A stretch of 64,000 nucleotides of DNA. Origin: Paenibacillus sp. FSL R5-0766. GTDB lineage: Bacteria; Bacillota; Bacilli; Paenibacillales; Paenibacillaceae. The translations under genes and the position numbers were made by a program. Of the stretch, positions 55,592 through 64,000 are shown one piece after another (the stretch's first letter is position 1; each line of letters opens with the position of its first letter). The stretch spans positions 1,984,001 to 2,048,000 of the forward strand of contig NZ_CP150227.1 of NCBI RefSeq assembly GCF_037971845.1, read 5' to 3'. Under the pieces are notes generated by a model. The model had not been told where the DNA came from. It was given only the letters and a program-made list of their open reading frames with translations, and did not search any database.

Positions 55592-57519
55592 GCGCCATAG
55601 CAGGAATTGTACACAACGATGGTCAGCAGGCGCTATGGGAAGACAGCTGGCGTCTGTACGCAAGCCTGGGGCATGTCCCTTCGGATACAACAGGGGTGTG
55701 GAAAGGCAATGAGGCGTTCCTCAGCTGTCATGCCCAATGGATTACACCGGAATCGGTTAGCGAGAAGTTGCCTTTATATGAAGAGGAAAGTGGTCTGACC
55801 ATCACGGCAGATGCCATTCTGGATAACCGGGAACAACTGGCAGATCAATTACAGATATCCAGAGCTGAACTGGCGATGTTATCGGATAGTGAATTGATCT
55901 TGCGTGCGTATCAGCGCTGGGGAGAAGATGTAGCTGTCCGATTGCTGGGGGATTTTGTATTCGCGATATGGGATGAGCGGAATCGAAAACTGTATGCAGC
56001 GAGAGACATTACAGGCATGAGAGCTTTTTATTACCGACATGATGGCTCACGTTTTGCTTTCTGCACACTCATGAATCCGTTGCTTGGGCTTGAAGGGGTA
56101 CATAAAGAACTTGATGAGACCTGGTTGTCCGAATTCCTTGCCATTCCTGACATGCATGATTCAGCAGATATCAATTCAACCGTATATCGGGGAATAAGCC
56201 AACTGCCTTCTGCTCATACACTTGTTTTCCGGGATGGGAGACTGGAGCTGAAGCAGTATCATCGCTGGAATGAAGTCGAACCTCTAAGGCTGAAATCCGA
56301 TGGTGAGTATGTAGAAGCGTTTCGGGAGGTCTTTGGGCAGGCGGTTGGATCGCGATTACGAACTCACAGGCAGGTAGCTGCTGCTTTAAGTGGCGGACTG
56401 GACTCGGGAGCCGTGGTTGGTTTTGCTTCCGGAACACTGAGAAGTCAGGGCAAACGGCTGCATGCTTATAGCTATGTTCCCGTGCCGGATTTCACGGATT
56501 ACACGTCGAAAACGTTGCTTGCTGACGAGAGACCATTTATACGTTCGACTATTAATCACGTTGGGAATATCACAGAGAACTATCTGGATTTTGAAGGCAG
56601 AAGTCCGCTCAGTGAAGTAGACACCTGGCTCGATATTATGGAAATGCCCTACAAATACTTTGAAAATTCATTCTGGATTCGCGGATTCTATGAAAAAGCG
56701 AGCCAGCAAGATGCGGGCATCCTGCTCACAGGAGCACGGGGTAACTTCACCATCTCCTGGGGTCCGGCTCTGGATTATTACGCCAGTCTACTGAAAAGCG
56801 GCCGCTGGTATCGCTGGTTCCGTGAGATGCAGCAGTATAGTGAACGGACCGGTATGCCCTTCTCCCGTATAGCCAAGATCACCGGGAAAAAGGCATATCC
56901 GGAATGGTTCAAGGCTCAGTCCAAAAGAGCAAACCAGGCCGCTTCTGTACAGTTGATCCATCCTGATTTTGCTCAAAGAACAGGTGTACTGGAAAGACTC
57001 AAATCCATTATTGTTCTGCAGGGCGGTGCGCAGGCTGATGCACTCAAAGTACGTGCCGAGAAATTCAATAACCTGGCCATTGCGAACAAAAACGGTGCTG
57101 TAGCTACAAAATGTTCTCTGCGTTACCGCGCTTGGGAACGTGATCCGACAAGTGATGCCAGAGTCATCCGGTTCTGTCTGTCCGTGCCGATTGAACAATA
57201 TGTGAAACAAGGGACGGATCGTTCATTGATTCGCCGGGCTACCTCACCGGAGTTGCCTGACAAGGTCAGACTGAATCAACGGGTACGGGGTGTACAACCG
57301 GCGGATTGGCTGCATCGCATCATTCCGAATTGGGATGCCTTTACGGCCGAGTTGCGTGCCTTGTGTTCTGATAGCAAGGTTGCTGGCATATTAAACACGG
57401 AGCGTATCAAGTCTGCCCTGGCCAATTTTCCCAGTCCACGACCTGAACTTGCTTCGCATCCAGATCTGCGATTGATGATGCATAGTCTAATCGTCTATCG
57501 GTTCATTCGAAAATTCTGA
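55588..57519 (+). CDS. Lasso peptide macrolactam synthetase (asparagine synthetase-like, protein C)
   Basis: 643 residues. N-terminal glutaminase-like domain (about 2-200) begins MSAIAGIV, with Ser instead of the catalytic Cys2, as expected for lasso cyclases that need no ammonia. The synthetase domain carries the PP-loop AALSGGLDSGAVVGF (about 265-279). The enzyme adenylates the side-chain carboxylate of the ring Asp and closes the amide with the core N-terminus. The ATG overlaps the sulfotransferase stop and follows GGGGAGG. It is directly followed by the precursor gene, as in paeninodin-type clusters. Confidence 0.92.
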   Translation: MSAIAGIVHNDGQQALWEDSWRLYASLGHVPSDTTGVWKGNEAFLSCHAQWITPESVSEKLPLYEEESGLTITADAILDNREQLADQLQISRAELAMLSDSELILRAYQRWGEDVAVRLLGDFVFAIWDERNRKLYAARDITGMRAFYYRHDGSRFAFCTLMNPLLGLEGVHKELDETWLSEFLAIPDMHDSADINSTVYRGISQLPSAHTLVFRDGRLELKQYHRWNEVEPLRLKSDGEYVEAFREVFGQAVGSRLRTHRQVAAALSGGLDSGAVVGFASGTLRSQGKRLHAYSYVPVPDFTDYTSKTLLADERPFIRSTINHVGNITENYLDFEGRSPLSEVDTWLDIMEMPYKYFENSFWIRGFYEKASQQDAGILLTGARGNFTISWGPALDYYASLLKSGRWYRWFREMQQYSERTGMPFSRIAKITGKKAYPEWFKAQSKRANQAASVQLIHPDFAQRTGVLERLKSIIVLQGGAQADALKVRAEKFNNLAIANKNGAVATKCSLRYRAWERDPTSDARVIRFCLSVPIEQYVKQGTDRSLIRRATSPELPDKVRLNQRVRGVQPADWLHRIIPNWDAFTAELRALCSDSKVAGILNTERIKSALANFPSPRPELASHPDLRLMMHSLIVYRFIRKF

Positions 57520-57548
57520 ATGAGCGCACATGAAAGGAGGTGAATACG

Positions 57549-57686
57549 ATGCAAATGGAAAAAAAGGAATGGCAAGCACCAGCTCTTGAAGTGTTGGAAG
57601 TCAATCAAACTATGGCCGGTACTGGCTACAGACAAATTGACTGGATCACGGTTCACGATGCGGATCTGTACGATCCAACTTCTTAA
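57549..57686 (+). CDS. Lasso peptide precursor, paeninodin-like (protein A)
   Basis: 45 residues from ATG 57549 behind a perfect AAAGGAGGTGA. Leader of 22 residues, MQMEKKEWQAPALEVLEVNQ then TM, with the recognition pattern W-x-x-P-x-L (Tyr is usual in the first place) and the essential Thr at position -2. The predicted core is 23 residues: ring AGTGYRQID (Ala1 to Asp9 isopeptide) and tail WITVHDADLYDPTS. Core length, the Ala-Gly start, Asp9 and the C-terminal Ser agree with paeninodin as I remember it. Too short for normal ORF cut-offs but fixed by its position between genes C and K. Confidence 0.92.
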   Translation: MQMEKKEWQAPALEVLEVNQTMAGTGYRQIDWITVHDADLYDPTS

Positions 57687-57757
57687 GTTGTTTAGTTCCA
57701 AAACGTGTCATCATACTTAAAGGGCGGAATTGGAACCAATCCAGCTTTTCGCCTCCT

Positions 57758-57795
57758 CCCTTATATTGAGCAACATGAATATAAGGGCTTTTTTT
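57758..57795 (+). terminator. Internal terminator/attenuator after the precursor gene
   Basis: CCCTTATATT (57758-57767) pairs perfectly with AATATAAGGG (57778-57787), then CTTTTTTT. Placed between precursor and kinase, it should make precursor mRNA more abundant than the tailoring genes. Confidence 0.85.
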
Positions 57796-57824
57796 ACATT
57801 TTATTACGAAGGAGGCGTCGTTCA

Positions 57825-58772
57825 TTGTTGCCTGTGCATTATGTGGCGTATGGTCTGCGCTGGTCGAGCCTAATTCGAATGCCTGAACTACAAGTTGCAC
57901 CCAAGGATGCGGAGACTGATTTTGATGTCGTGGATGTGCACATCGAGTCTTCAGATCTGACCCCATTGTGGGAGGATTGGAATGTAGGCAACGACAACTT
58001 TGTGGCACGAGAGGGCAGTCTTTTTTTCAAAATCGAAGATACAGGTCTGTTTCTAATGGAACAAGGAAAGCGCATTGTTGTATCTCCCATACCGGGTGCA
58101 GATGAGAAAAAGGTCAGATTATTCATCCTGGGCACATGTATGGCGGTCATTATGATGCAGCGTGGCATTCTACCATTGCATGGCAGTGCAGTGGTTATTG
58201 ATGGCTGGGCTTACGCATTTGTCGGACATTCGGGAGCAGGTAAATCGACACTGTCGGCTGCACTGGCATCACGCGGATATCCGCTTCTCACCGATGATGT
58301 TGTTGCACTGACCTGGGATGCCGGAGGAAGAGCTATCGTATCACCCGGTTACCCGCAACAGAAGTTATGGCAACCCAGTCTGGATGGTTTCGGTATGAAG
58401 GAGCAGGATTACGCAACGGTTCATGCGGAGATTACGAAGTATGCGATACCTGTTCAGCACTATTTTCATGAGATGGCCGTACCACTAGGTGGCATATTCG
58501 AACTTGCTCCACAACCGGAGGAAAACCATACATCTGTTCAACTGGTTGAAGTGACGGGGCTAGAACGACTGCATCTGTTATGCTCGCATACGTTCCGTGG
58601 TGGACTCGTTGCAAGACAGGGGCTGGCACAGTGGCTGTTCGAGACGGCTTCAAGACTTTCAGCAGGTGTGGAGATTGGCAGGTTGGTCAGAACGGGTGCT
58701 GAGTTTACAGCATTTGAGATGGTGGATCGAATCACAGATCATATACGCAAAGGAGTGCATACAGGACAATGA
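57825..58772 (+). CDS. HPr-kinase-like lasso peptide tailoring kinase (PadeK-type)
   Basis: 315 residues from TTG 57825, about nine bases after AAGGAGG; the frame from 57705 runs through the terminator and is rejected. The P-loop GHSGAGKSTLSAALASRG (about 134-151), LPLHGSAVVIDGWAYAF and LLTDDVVALTW match the HPr kinase/phosphorylase fold. The homologous kinase of the paeninodin cluster phosphorylates the C-terminal Ser of the precursor, and the precursor here also ends in Ser. The stop overlaps the next start by 4 bases. Confidence 0.88.
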   Translation: MLPVHYVAYGLRWSSLIRMPELQVAPKDAETDFDVVDVHIESSDLTPLWEDWNVGNDNFVAREGSLFFKIEDTGLFLMEQGKRIVVSPIPGADEKKVRLFILGTCMAVIMMQRGILPLHGSAVVIDGWAYAFVGHSGAGKSTLSAALASRGYPLLTDDVVALTWDAGGRAIVSPGYPQQKLWQPSLDGFGMKEQDYATVHAEITKYAIPVQHYFHEMAVPLGGIFELAPQPEENHTSVQLVEVTGLERLHLLCSHTFRGGLVARQGLAQWLFETASRLSAGVEIGRLVRTGAEFTAFEMVDRITDHIRKGVHTGQ

Positions 58773-59068
58773 CAGCGACTACGCCGATGAATGTGGAAGA
58801 CCGGGTAACCCGGAAGGAAGGCAATCTGGTCAGTGATATGGGCAGTGAGAAAGTTATGATGAGCATTAGCTCTGGAAAATACTATAATCTCGGGAGTACC
58901 GGTGGACGAATCTGGGATCTGATCGCAGAAGAACGCACGCTGGGTGAAGTTGTTGAGGTACTTGCTGGGGAGTACGAGATTGAGCCAGATGTATGTCGTG
59001 AGCAGGTGGTGCAATTTCTGGAACATCTGTCCCGTGAAGGTTTAATCGACGTTACTCGCGGAGTGTAG
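58769..59068 (+). CDS. Lasso peptide RiPP recognition element (PqqD family, protein B1)
   Basis: 99 residues. A PqqD-like winged-helix domain: ISSGKYYNLGSTGGRIWDLIAEERTLGEVVEVLAGEY is the family pattern. It binds the precursor leader (W-x-x-P-x-L) and presents it to the B2 protease. Starts by ATGA overlap with the kinase stop and ends 1 base before the B2 start, so stoichiometric co-expression is expected. Confidence 0.9.
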   Translation: MTATTPMNVEDRVTRKEGNLVSDMGSEKVMMSISSGKYYNLGSTGGRIWDLIAEERTLGEVVEVLAGEYEIEPDVCREQVVQFLEHLSREGLIDVTRGV

Positions 59069-59069
59069 A

Positions 59070-59555
59070 ATGATGTTGCGAAAAATAAAGGCTTACCTCG
59101 CGCTCCCGCGGTCGATGCGTCGACTGGTATGGGAGGCCTATATGCTCCTTGGCTGGGCACGCATACAGAAGGCTATGCCATTTGCCAAAATCGCGCCAGG
59201 GCTGGGTACACCCATGGTTGAAACACCGATGACAGGACTTGATCGCAGCGAGGTCATCACTATACGGAATATTTCCAAAGCGATTTCGCTCGCCAGCAAA
59301 TATACGTTATGGGAAAGCCGCTGCCTTGTAATGGCGATTGCCGGGATGAAGATGCTTGAGCGACGCAAGATAGAGAGTACGTTATATATGGGGACAGCGC
59401 GGAATAAACAAGGACATATGATGGCTCATGCCTGGCTGCGAAGTGGTAAATTGATCGTGACCGGAGCTGATACTATGGACCAATATACGGTTGTCGGTGT
59501 GTTTGGCAAACGGTGTCCGGAGAAGGGATCTGGGGAGATTGTCTATGATACATGA
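59070..59555 (+). CDS. Lasso peptide leader protease (transglutaminase-like, protein B2)
   Basis: 161 residues. Small B2-type cysteine protease with the catalytic triad visible as Cys85 in WESRCLVMAIAG, His120 in MMAHAWLRSG and an Asp in VTGAD (134). It removes the leader after the Thr-Met pair, freeing Ala1 of the core for cyclisation. A second in-frame ATG at 59073 is equally possible as start. The stop overlaps the next gene by 11 bases. Confidence 0.9.
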   Translation: MMLRKIKAYLALPRSMRRLVWEAYMLLGWARIQKAMPFAKIAPGLGTPMVETPMTGLDRSEVITIRNISKAISLASKYTLWESRCLVMAIAGMKMLERRKIESTLYMGTARNKQGHMMAHAWLRSGKLIVTGADTMDQYTVVGVFGKRCPEKGSGEIVYDT

Positions 59556-60741
59556 AAGTGAACTCTATTCATCAGGGTTTCCGAAGGAGCTTAAGCTGAT
59601 TTTGAGCATGATTAGAGGTGATCTGACGGCTCTATCCCCTGAAGAATTCAAGGCGGGTTTGCAAGGAACCGATTGGCAGCTGTTTCTGCGGCTTGTCTAT
59701 CATCACCGCCTATACTCTGTCCTTTATTTGAAAGTGAAAGAATTCAACTCTGCAATCATTCCTGCAGATGTTATGGAGAGTCTGAGACAACAATATACGG
59801 TCAATACGTTCCGCATGTTACATCTGACAGCTGAGATGGAGCAGGTGTGTGGAGCTTTTCGTGAACGCGGTATCCGCAATATTACACTAAAGGGACCGGC
59901 GCTCGCACATGATCTCTATGGCGATGTATCCATGCGAACCTCCAAAGACCTGGATATCCTGATTCCGTTCGATGATGTGGAAGCGGCTGAAAGCATTCTG
60001 GCTACTCTTGGATACGTATCCAAGGAAGGGGAGCGGGCACCTACGGTGCGCAGCTGGAAATGGCGGGAACATCATATCTGTTACACCCATCCGGTCAAAA
60101 GGACTCAAGTGGAAATCCATTGGCGTCTGAACCCGGATTCGGGGAAAGAAACCGATTTTGAATTGCTGTGGAAACGCAGCCGGTTCAGTTCATACACACA
60201 GACACCTGTCCGTATGCTCGAACAAGAAGACCTATGGGCTTATCTCGTAACCCATGGTGCACGACACGGCTGGTTCAGACTGCGCTGGTTACTGGATATC
60301 GACCAGATGATTCGCAGCATGCCACTCGATGTGAAGAAAGTAGAAAGACGTCTGAAAGCGGAGGGACGTTTATCGATCGGTTCACAGGCTCTTTATCTGG
60401 CCTCGGAGCTGCTGAACACGCCGCTGGATGTAGAGTACAGGTCCTTGATGTCCTTAAGTGACCGTACAGGCAAGCGATTAGCCAACGAAGGCGCAAAGTT
60501 CATGAACGACATGCTGGAAAGTCCGGCTGATATGAAGTCTTATCAATCGTATCTGTTTAAACTTCGAAGTACCAAACAGAAATGGTTTTTCTTTATTGAA
60601 CGTTTATATCCAAGTACATGGGATGTAGATCAATTGCCGCTTCCGCGTTCTTTGTTTTTTCTGTACTTTCCGTTACGTCCGTTTCTCTGGTTCTGGCGGC
60701 GAATTAAAAGGTATACGGTGACGGAAAGGGGTAAAGTATGA
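59545..60741 (+). CDS. Nucleotidyltransferase-family protein of the lasso operon
   Basis: 398 residues from ATG 59545, seven bases after TGGGGAG. It belongs to the NTP_transf_5-like group: GIRNITLKGPALAHDLYGDVS followed by the metal-binding D-x-D in MRTSKDLDILIPFDD, and VEIHWRLNPDSG. Homologues occur in several Paenibacillus and Bacillus lasso clusters without a settled role; a further nucleotide-based modification of the peptide or of its phosphate is possible (inference). The stop overlaps the exporter start by 4 bases. Confidence 0.8.
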   Translation: MIHESELYSSGFPKELKLILSMIRGDLTALSPEEFKAGLQGTDWQLFLRLVYHHRLYSVLYLKVKEFNSAIIPADVMESLRQQYTVNTFRMLHLTAEMEQVCGAFRERGIRNITLKGPALAHDLYGDVSMRTSKDLDILIPFDDVEAAESILATLGYVSKEGERAPTVRSWKWREHHICYTHPVKRTQVEIHWRLNPDSGKETDFELLWKRSRFSSYTQTPVRMLEQEDLWAYLVTHGARHGWFRLRWLLDIDQMIRSMPLDVKKVERRLKAEGRLSIGSQALYLASELLNTPLDVEYRSLMSLSDRTGKRLANEGAKFMNDMLESPADMKSYQSYLFKLRSTKQKWFFFIERLYPSTWDVDQLPLPRSLFFLYFPLRPFLWFWRRIKRYTVTERGKV

Positions 60742-62558
60742 TCTCGGAATTAAGGTATTTCATGCGAAAGTTGCATCATGTCACGGGGCCCATTTTATAT
60801 TGGAATCTGCTAGGGATGATCTGTATCAGTCTCATGGAAGGGATCGGTATCTACATGCTTGTTCCGATGCTGAGTTTGATTGGCATATTTGAGATGGGCT
60901 CCACAGGCTTAAACATTCCCTGGATTGGCGAAGTGTTGAATCGTTTTTCTGAAAATAGCCAATTGTTACTCGTATTGTTCACCTTTGTGTTAATTGTCTC
61001 CGGACAGGCCTGGATGCAGCGTCTCCAGACGATCCGTAATACGCGAATCCAGCAGCAATTTGTACGAACGCTGCGCATGGAAACCTATGGTGCTATTATT
61101 ATGGCGCAATGGTCATTTTTTCTCCAAAAACGAAAATCCGATTTTAACCATATATTAACGACTGAACTTGCACGTGTGAGCCAGGGAACGAGCATTATGC
61201 TGCAAATGGCAGCCTCGCTGATCTTTACGGGCATTCAGATCGGTCTTGCTTTCTGGTTATCCGCCAAGCTGACGGCACTTGTGCTGGTCTGTGGATTGTT
61301 ATTATTTTTTGTCTTGAGAAAATTCGTCAAGCGGGCCAAGCAGATCGGGGACCAGACCTCTGAATTCTCGCAAAGTTATTATAACGGCATTACCGAGCAT
61401 TTCAACGGCATTAAGGATATTAAGAGCAACATGCTTGAGCGCTCCCACATGAACTGGTTTGAGCGCATGTGCAGACAGATAGAACGCAATGTCATTCAGT
61501 TTAGCCAATTGAACAGTGGAACACAGCTGATTCACCGGATGTCCGCGGCAATCATTATTGCGGCATTCATCTATCTTTCTCTCCGTGTAATGACGGTGCC
61601 TCCCGCAAGTTTGCTGCTCATCATTCTTATCTTTTCCCGCTTATGGCCAAGGTTTACGGCAATTCAGTCCAATCTGGAGTACATCAGCTCGATGCTGCCT
61701 GCGTTTCGAGTGGTCAGAGAACTGCAAGCGCAGACGGCGAAGAGTCGTGAGATTAGTGAAGAGATTGCTTCGGCAGGAGACGTTGGAACTGATGGAATTC
61801 AACCTATGGAACTGAAGGAATCTATCACGTGTGAGGATGTCTGCTATCGCTATGAGGGAAGTGATACGTACTCATTGAGAAATGTGCACGCTTCGATTCC
61901 AGCAAGGGGGATGACCGCAATTGTAGGTAAATCTGGAGCAGGCAAGAGCACGCTGATAGATCTGATTATGGGCCTTGTGAGACCTGAAACTGGTCGTATT
62001 CTGATTGACGGTGTGCCTCTGTCAGAAGAACGCTTATTAAGCTGGCGAAGTTCCATCGGATATGTCTCCCAGGACCCATTCCTGTTTCATACGAGTATTC
62101 GTGAGAATCTGCGTCTGGTTGATCCAAATGCAAGTGAAGAACAGATGTGGCAAGCGTTACAGTTTTCCTCTTCTGCGGCTTTTGTGAGAAAGTTGCCTCA
62201 GGGTCTGGATACGATCATTGGTGATCGGGGTATCCGGTTATCCGGGGGCGAACGTCAGCGATTGGTGCTTGCCCGGGCCATGTTGCGTAATCCATCTGTA
62301 TTGGTACTGGATGAAGCAACAAGTGCGCTGGACAGTGAGAATGAACAGTACATTCATGAGGCGTTAGAACGGTTAAAGGGACATGTGACCATTATCGTGA
62401 TTGCACACCGATTGTCCACAATTCGGACGGCAGATCGTGTAATTGTGCTTGATGAAGGTCGGGTGATTCAAGAGGGTGGGTACCAGCAGTTATCTACTGA
62501 TCCGGTAGGGACGTTCAGAAAGCTTTTGAACATGCAAGCGGGTGTTGTGGGACAGTAA
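60738..62558 (+). CDS. Lasso peptide ABC exporter (fused permease/ATPase, protein D)
   Basis: 606 residues. Six transmembrane segments (about 20-320), then an ATPase domain with Walker A VGKSGAGKSTLIDL (about 396-409), signature RLSGGERQRLVLARA, Walker B SVLVLDEATSALDSE and the switch His in VIAHRLST. A half-transporter acting as a homodimer, exporting the mature peptide and probably giving self-immunity. No N-terminal C39 protease, consistent with a separate B2 protease. Last gene of the operon. Confidence 0.93.
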   Translation: MISELRYFMRKLHHVTGPILYWNLLGMICISLMEGIGIYMLVPMLSLIGIFEMGSTGLNIPWIGEVLNRFSENSQLLLVLFTFVLIVSGQAWMQRLQTIRNTRIQQQFVRTLRMETYGAIIMAQWSFFLQKRKSDFNHILTTELARVSQGTSIMLQMAASLIFTGIQIGLAFWLSAKLTALVLVCGLLLFFVLRKFVKRAKQIGDQTSEFSQSYYNGITEHFNGIKDIKSNMLERSHMNWFERMCRQIERNVIQFSQLNSGTQLIHRMSAAIIIAAFIYLSLRVMTVPPASLLLIILIFSRLWPRFTAIQSNLEYISSMLPAFRVVRELQAQTAKSREISEEIASAGDVGTDGIQPMELKESITCEDVCYRYEGSDTYSLRNVHASIPARGMTAIVGKSGAGKSTLIDLIMGLVRPETGRILIDGVPLSEERLLSWRSSIGYVSQDPFLFHTSIRENLRLVDPNASEEQMWQALQFSSSAAFVRKLPQGLDTIIGDRGIRLSGGERQRLVLARAMLRNPSVLVLDEATSALDSENEQYIHEALERLKGHVTIIVIAHRLSTIRTADRVIVLDEGRVIQEGGYQQLSTDPVGTFRKLLNMQAGVVGQ

Positions 62559-62669
62559 GAGGGTGGTTAGTAGAATCCATTCCAAAACTAAAAGCCGAGT
62601 ATGGGACATATGTATCTGCCTCTGTTCATTCGTATATTTATTGAATAATCAGGCACGACACATGTAAAG

Positions 62670-62696
62670 AGGCGCGCCACGATGGGCGCGCCTTTT
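62670..62696. terminator. Terminator of the lasso operon
   Basis: AGGCGCGCC (62670-62678) pairs perfectly with GGCGCGCCT (62685-62693), then TTTT. It lies between the convergent exporter and APS kinase genes. Confidence 0.88.
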
Positions 62697-62725
62697 ATGT
62701 AGGTAGTTCGTATATTGAGCATGGA

Positions 62726-63364
62726 TTAATGAACAACGGCTGTTTTCGTAGGAAGCGGTAGCTGTAGAGCACCGATCTGCTCCAAATGCTGTAGGATCTC
62801 TAGTACAGCTTCCTCAATGGACCATTGTTCTGTATCAATGATGACTGAAGGCGATTTGGGTACATCATAGGGGGCGGAAATGCCTGTGAAATGCGGGATG
62901 TCACCGTTGCGGGCTTTTTTGTATAGACCCTTGGGATCACGACGCTCACATTCTTCAATTGAACAGCGCACATAGATTTCAATGAAATCATCTGGTTCAA
63001 ATAACTGTCTAACCATCTCCCGATCCTGTTCATGAGGAGAGATAAAGGCCGAAAGTACAAACAACCCGGCATCCACCATTAACTTCGATACTTCCCCAAT
63101 TCGGCGCAGATTTTCTTGACGATCCTCAGCTGTAAAACCAAGATCGCGGTTCAGTCCATGACGTACATTATCCCCGTCCAGAACATAACAGCTTACGCCT
63201 TGATCGTAGAGATACTGCTCCAGGGCAAATGCAAGGGATGACTTTCCTGCACCTGATAACCCGGTAAACCATATGGCACGACTATGGTGCCCATTATGCT
63301 TCTCCCGGTCTTGCCTGTTGATGCTGGATGATTGCCAAGTTATGTTGCGCTCTTCCTTCGACAT
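62726..63364 (-). CDS. cysC: Adenylyl-sulfate (APS) kinase
   Basis: 212 residues. Makes PAPS from APS and ATP. The P-loop is [17 protein letters not shown] (about 32-48), followed by [32 protein letters not shown] and the lid region [19 protein letters not shown]. No ATP sulfurylase genes (sat or cysDN) are adjacent, so it is not in a sulfate-assimilation operon. It sits convergent to the lasso operon that contains a PAPS-dependent sulfotransferase, a telling neighbourhood. Confidence 0.93.
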   Translation of the reverse strand: MSKEERNITWQSSSINRQDREKHNGHHSRAIWFTGLSGAGKSSLAFALEQYLYDQGVSCYVLDGDNVRHGLNRDLGFTAEDRQENLRRIGEVSKLMVDAGLFVLSAFISPHEQDREMVRQLFEPDDFIEIYVRCSIEECERRDPKGLYKKARNGDIPHFTGISAPYDVPKSPSVIIDTEQWSIEEAVLEILQHLEQIGALQLPLPTKTAVVH

Positions 63365-63571
63365 GAGTATCCCGCCTTTTCCCTACCATGATATGTATAA
63401 TATTTTAACATATTTACAAGATTATAGCACCTTATAGATTTCTTCAAAATAAGCGTGAATCGACAAAATATCGGGTATAGATGTAGTACATACATAAGCA
63501 TTATGCATATATCCAAGGAGTATTTTGAATCGAATGATGCAAAATGCTCACATCGCAGGAGGAACAATGTC

Positions 63572-63982
63572 ATGAACAAAAACATTCAAAACATACAAGT
63601 TGGGTTCAAATGCCCGGATTGCGAGCAGGATATCCGAGCGGAATTTATAGATGAACAGGTCAGCACGGTTCGTTGTAAAGGTTGTGACAGAGCGTATACA
63701 CTTTTGAAGCCAACCATCGGTGATGAGATTCTACTGGATTGGGAGCAGGAGGCTTTGTATCACAAGCTGAGGGCAGAGCGGTCCGAACTGGATAATCACA
63801 ATATGTCGGCCTTGATTATCAAAGTTATCGAGTTGCTTACATGGCGTGATCGGGGAGATGGACAGACCCGTGCCATACAGACCGTGAGGGAATGGCTTGC
63901 TTCCAGTGGCAAACCTCAGACCTTACTTGAATTGTTCCATCAATCTCCGCCACAACCTGAAAATAAACGTTTCGATCGTTAA
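63572..63982 (+). CDS. Small zinc-ribbon protein of unknown function
   Basis: 136 residues from ATG 63572, nine bases after a perfect AGGAGG; the in-frame sequence from 63455 has no such site. The N-terminal zinc ribbon has FKCPDCEQDIRAEF and VRCKGCDRAY (two CxxC pairs, about residues 12-35). The remainder is helical and polar with WRDRGDGQTRAIQTVREWL. I recognise no family beyond the ribbon. A near-Spo0A box ATCGACAAAA (63459-63468) lies upstream. Divergent from cysC. Confidence 0.65.
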   Translation: MNKNIQNIQVGFKCPDCEQDIRAEFIDEQVSTVRCKGCDRAYTLLKPTIGDEILLDWEQEALYHKLRAERSELDNHNMSALIIKVIELLTWRDRGDGQTRAIQTVREWLASSGKPQTLLELFHQSPPQPENKRFDR

Positions 63983-64000
63983 TGATTTACATACATTAGC

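Noticed and set aside
57705..57824. N-terminal extension of the lasso kinase
   Set aside because: It reads through a perfect terminator hairpin; the TTG behind AAGGAGG gives the family-like start.
1..64000. CRISPR arrays, tRNA or rRNA genes, insertion sequences and prophage genes
   Set aside because: Looked for repeat-spacer patterns, cloverleaf-like segments, and transposase, integrase or phage structural proteins; none seen.

Overview
The window reads as a chromosomal segment of a Gram-positive, endospore-forming Paenibacillus-like bacterium. The evidence is a gamma-type small acid-soluble spore protein behind a sigma-G-type promoter, the sporulation-linked genes prkA, yhbH and spoVR, an AbrB regulator with a perfect Spo0A box, LiaFSR, Lpl-type sugar ABC transporters with a GH3 enzyme and a GH10 xylanase, and a paeninodin-type lasso peptide cluster. 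Gene starts carry strong AGGAGG-type ribosome binding sites, and GTG/TTG starts are common. The genus is inferred from gene content; no rRNA or tRNA gene is present to confirm it.

1-16.4 kb is core genome: the 3' part of thrS, a 3D-domain cell-wall protein, the spore protein, liaFSR, an HtrA protease followed by an OmpR-type two-component pair, ispH, a DAHP synthase, a beta-type glutamine synthetase with a perfect GlnR/TnrA box, serC, trmL and abrB. 16.4-41.9 kb is metabolic and regulatory: a serine hydrolase; a sugar operon (esterase, two permeases, binding lipoprotein, GH3 enzyme, LacI regulator) behind two identical-spacing inverted-repeat operators; a minus-strand group ending in a 34-residue membrane microprotein; an orphan LuxR-type response regulator; an aminotransferase; an azoreductase; a DUF2161 nuclease-like protein; prkA; a globin-coupled sensor; a LacI regulator next to a modular xylanase; and an MHYT-PAS-GGDEF-EAL protein.

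41.9-52.3 kb is the accessory hot spot. Intact spoVR (with yhbH upstream of it) sits at the right. Two further partial copies of the spoVR 3' end, each with the same terminator hairpin, lie to the left at about 41.95-42.68 and 46.32-46.92 kb. Between the three copies lie two visibly A+T-richer cargo blocks. Block 1 has a TrlF-like PHP/ABC-type ATPase plus two very small genes. Block 2 is a tight two-gene unit of a possible HEPN-like protein and a P-loop ATPase with zinc-ribbon and helix-hairpin-helix-like C-terminus. I infer an integration hot spot at the spoVR 3' end carrying probable defence modules.

52.5-64 kb holds a UMF1-family transporter and a complete lasso peptide operon: sulfotransferase, macrolactam synthetase, a 45-residue precursor too short for standard ORF calling, an HPr-kinase-like tailoring kinase, the recognition protein B1, the leader protease B2, a nucleotidyltransferase and an ABC exporter. 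A convergent APS kinase next to it could supply PAPS to the sulfotransferase. The window ends with a small zinc-ribbon protein. No rRNA, tRNA, CRISPR array, transposase or phage structural gene was seen.
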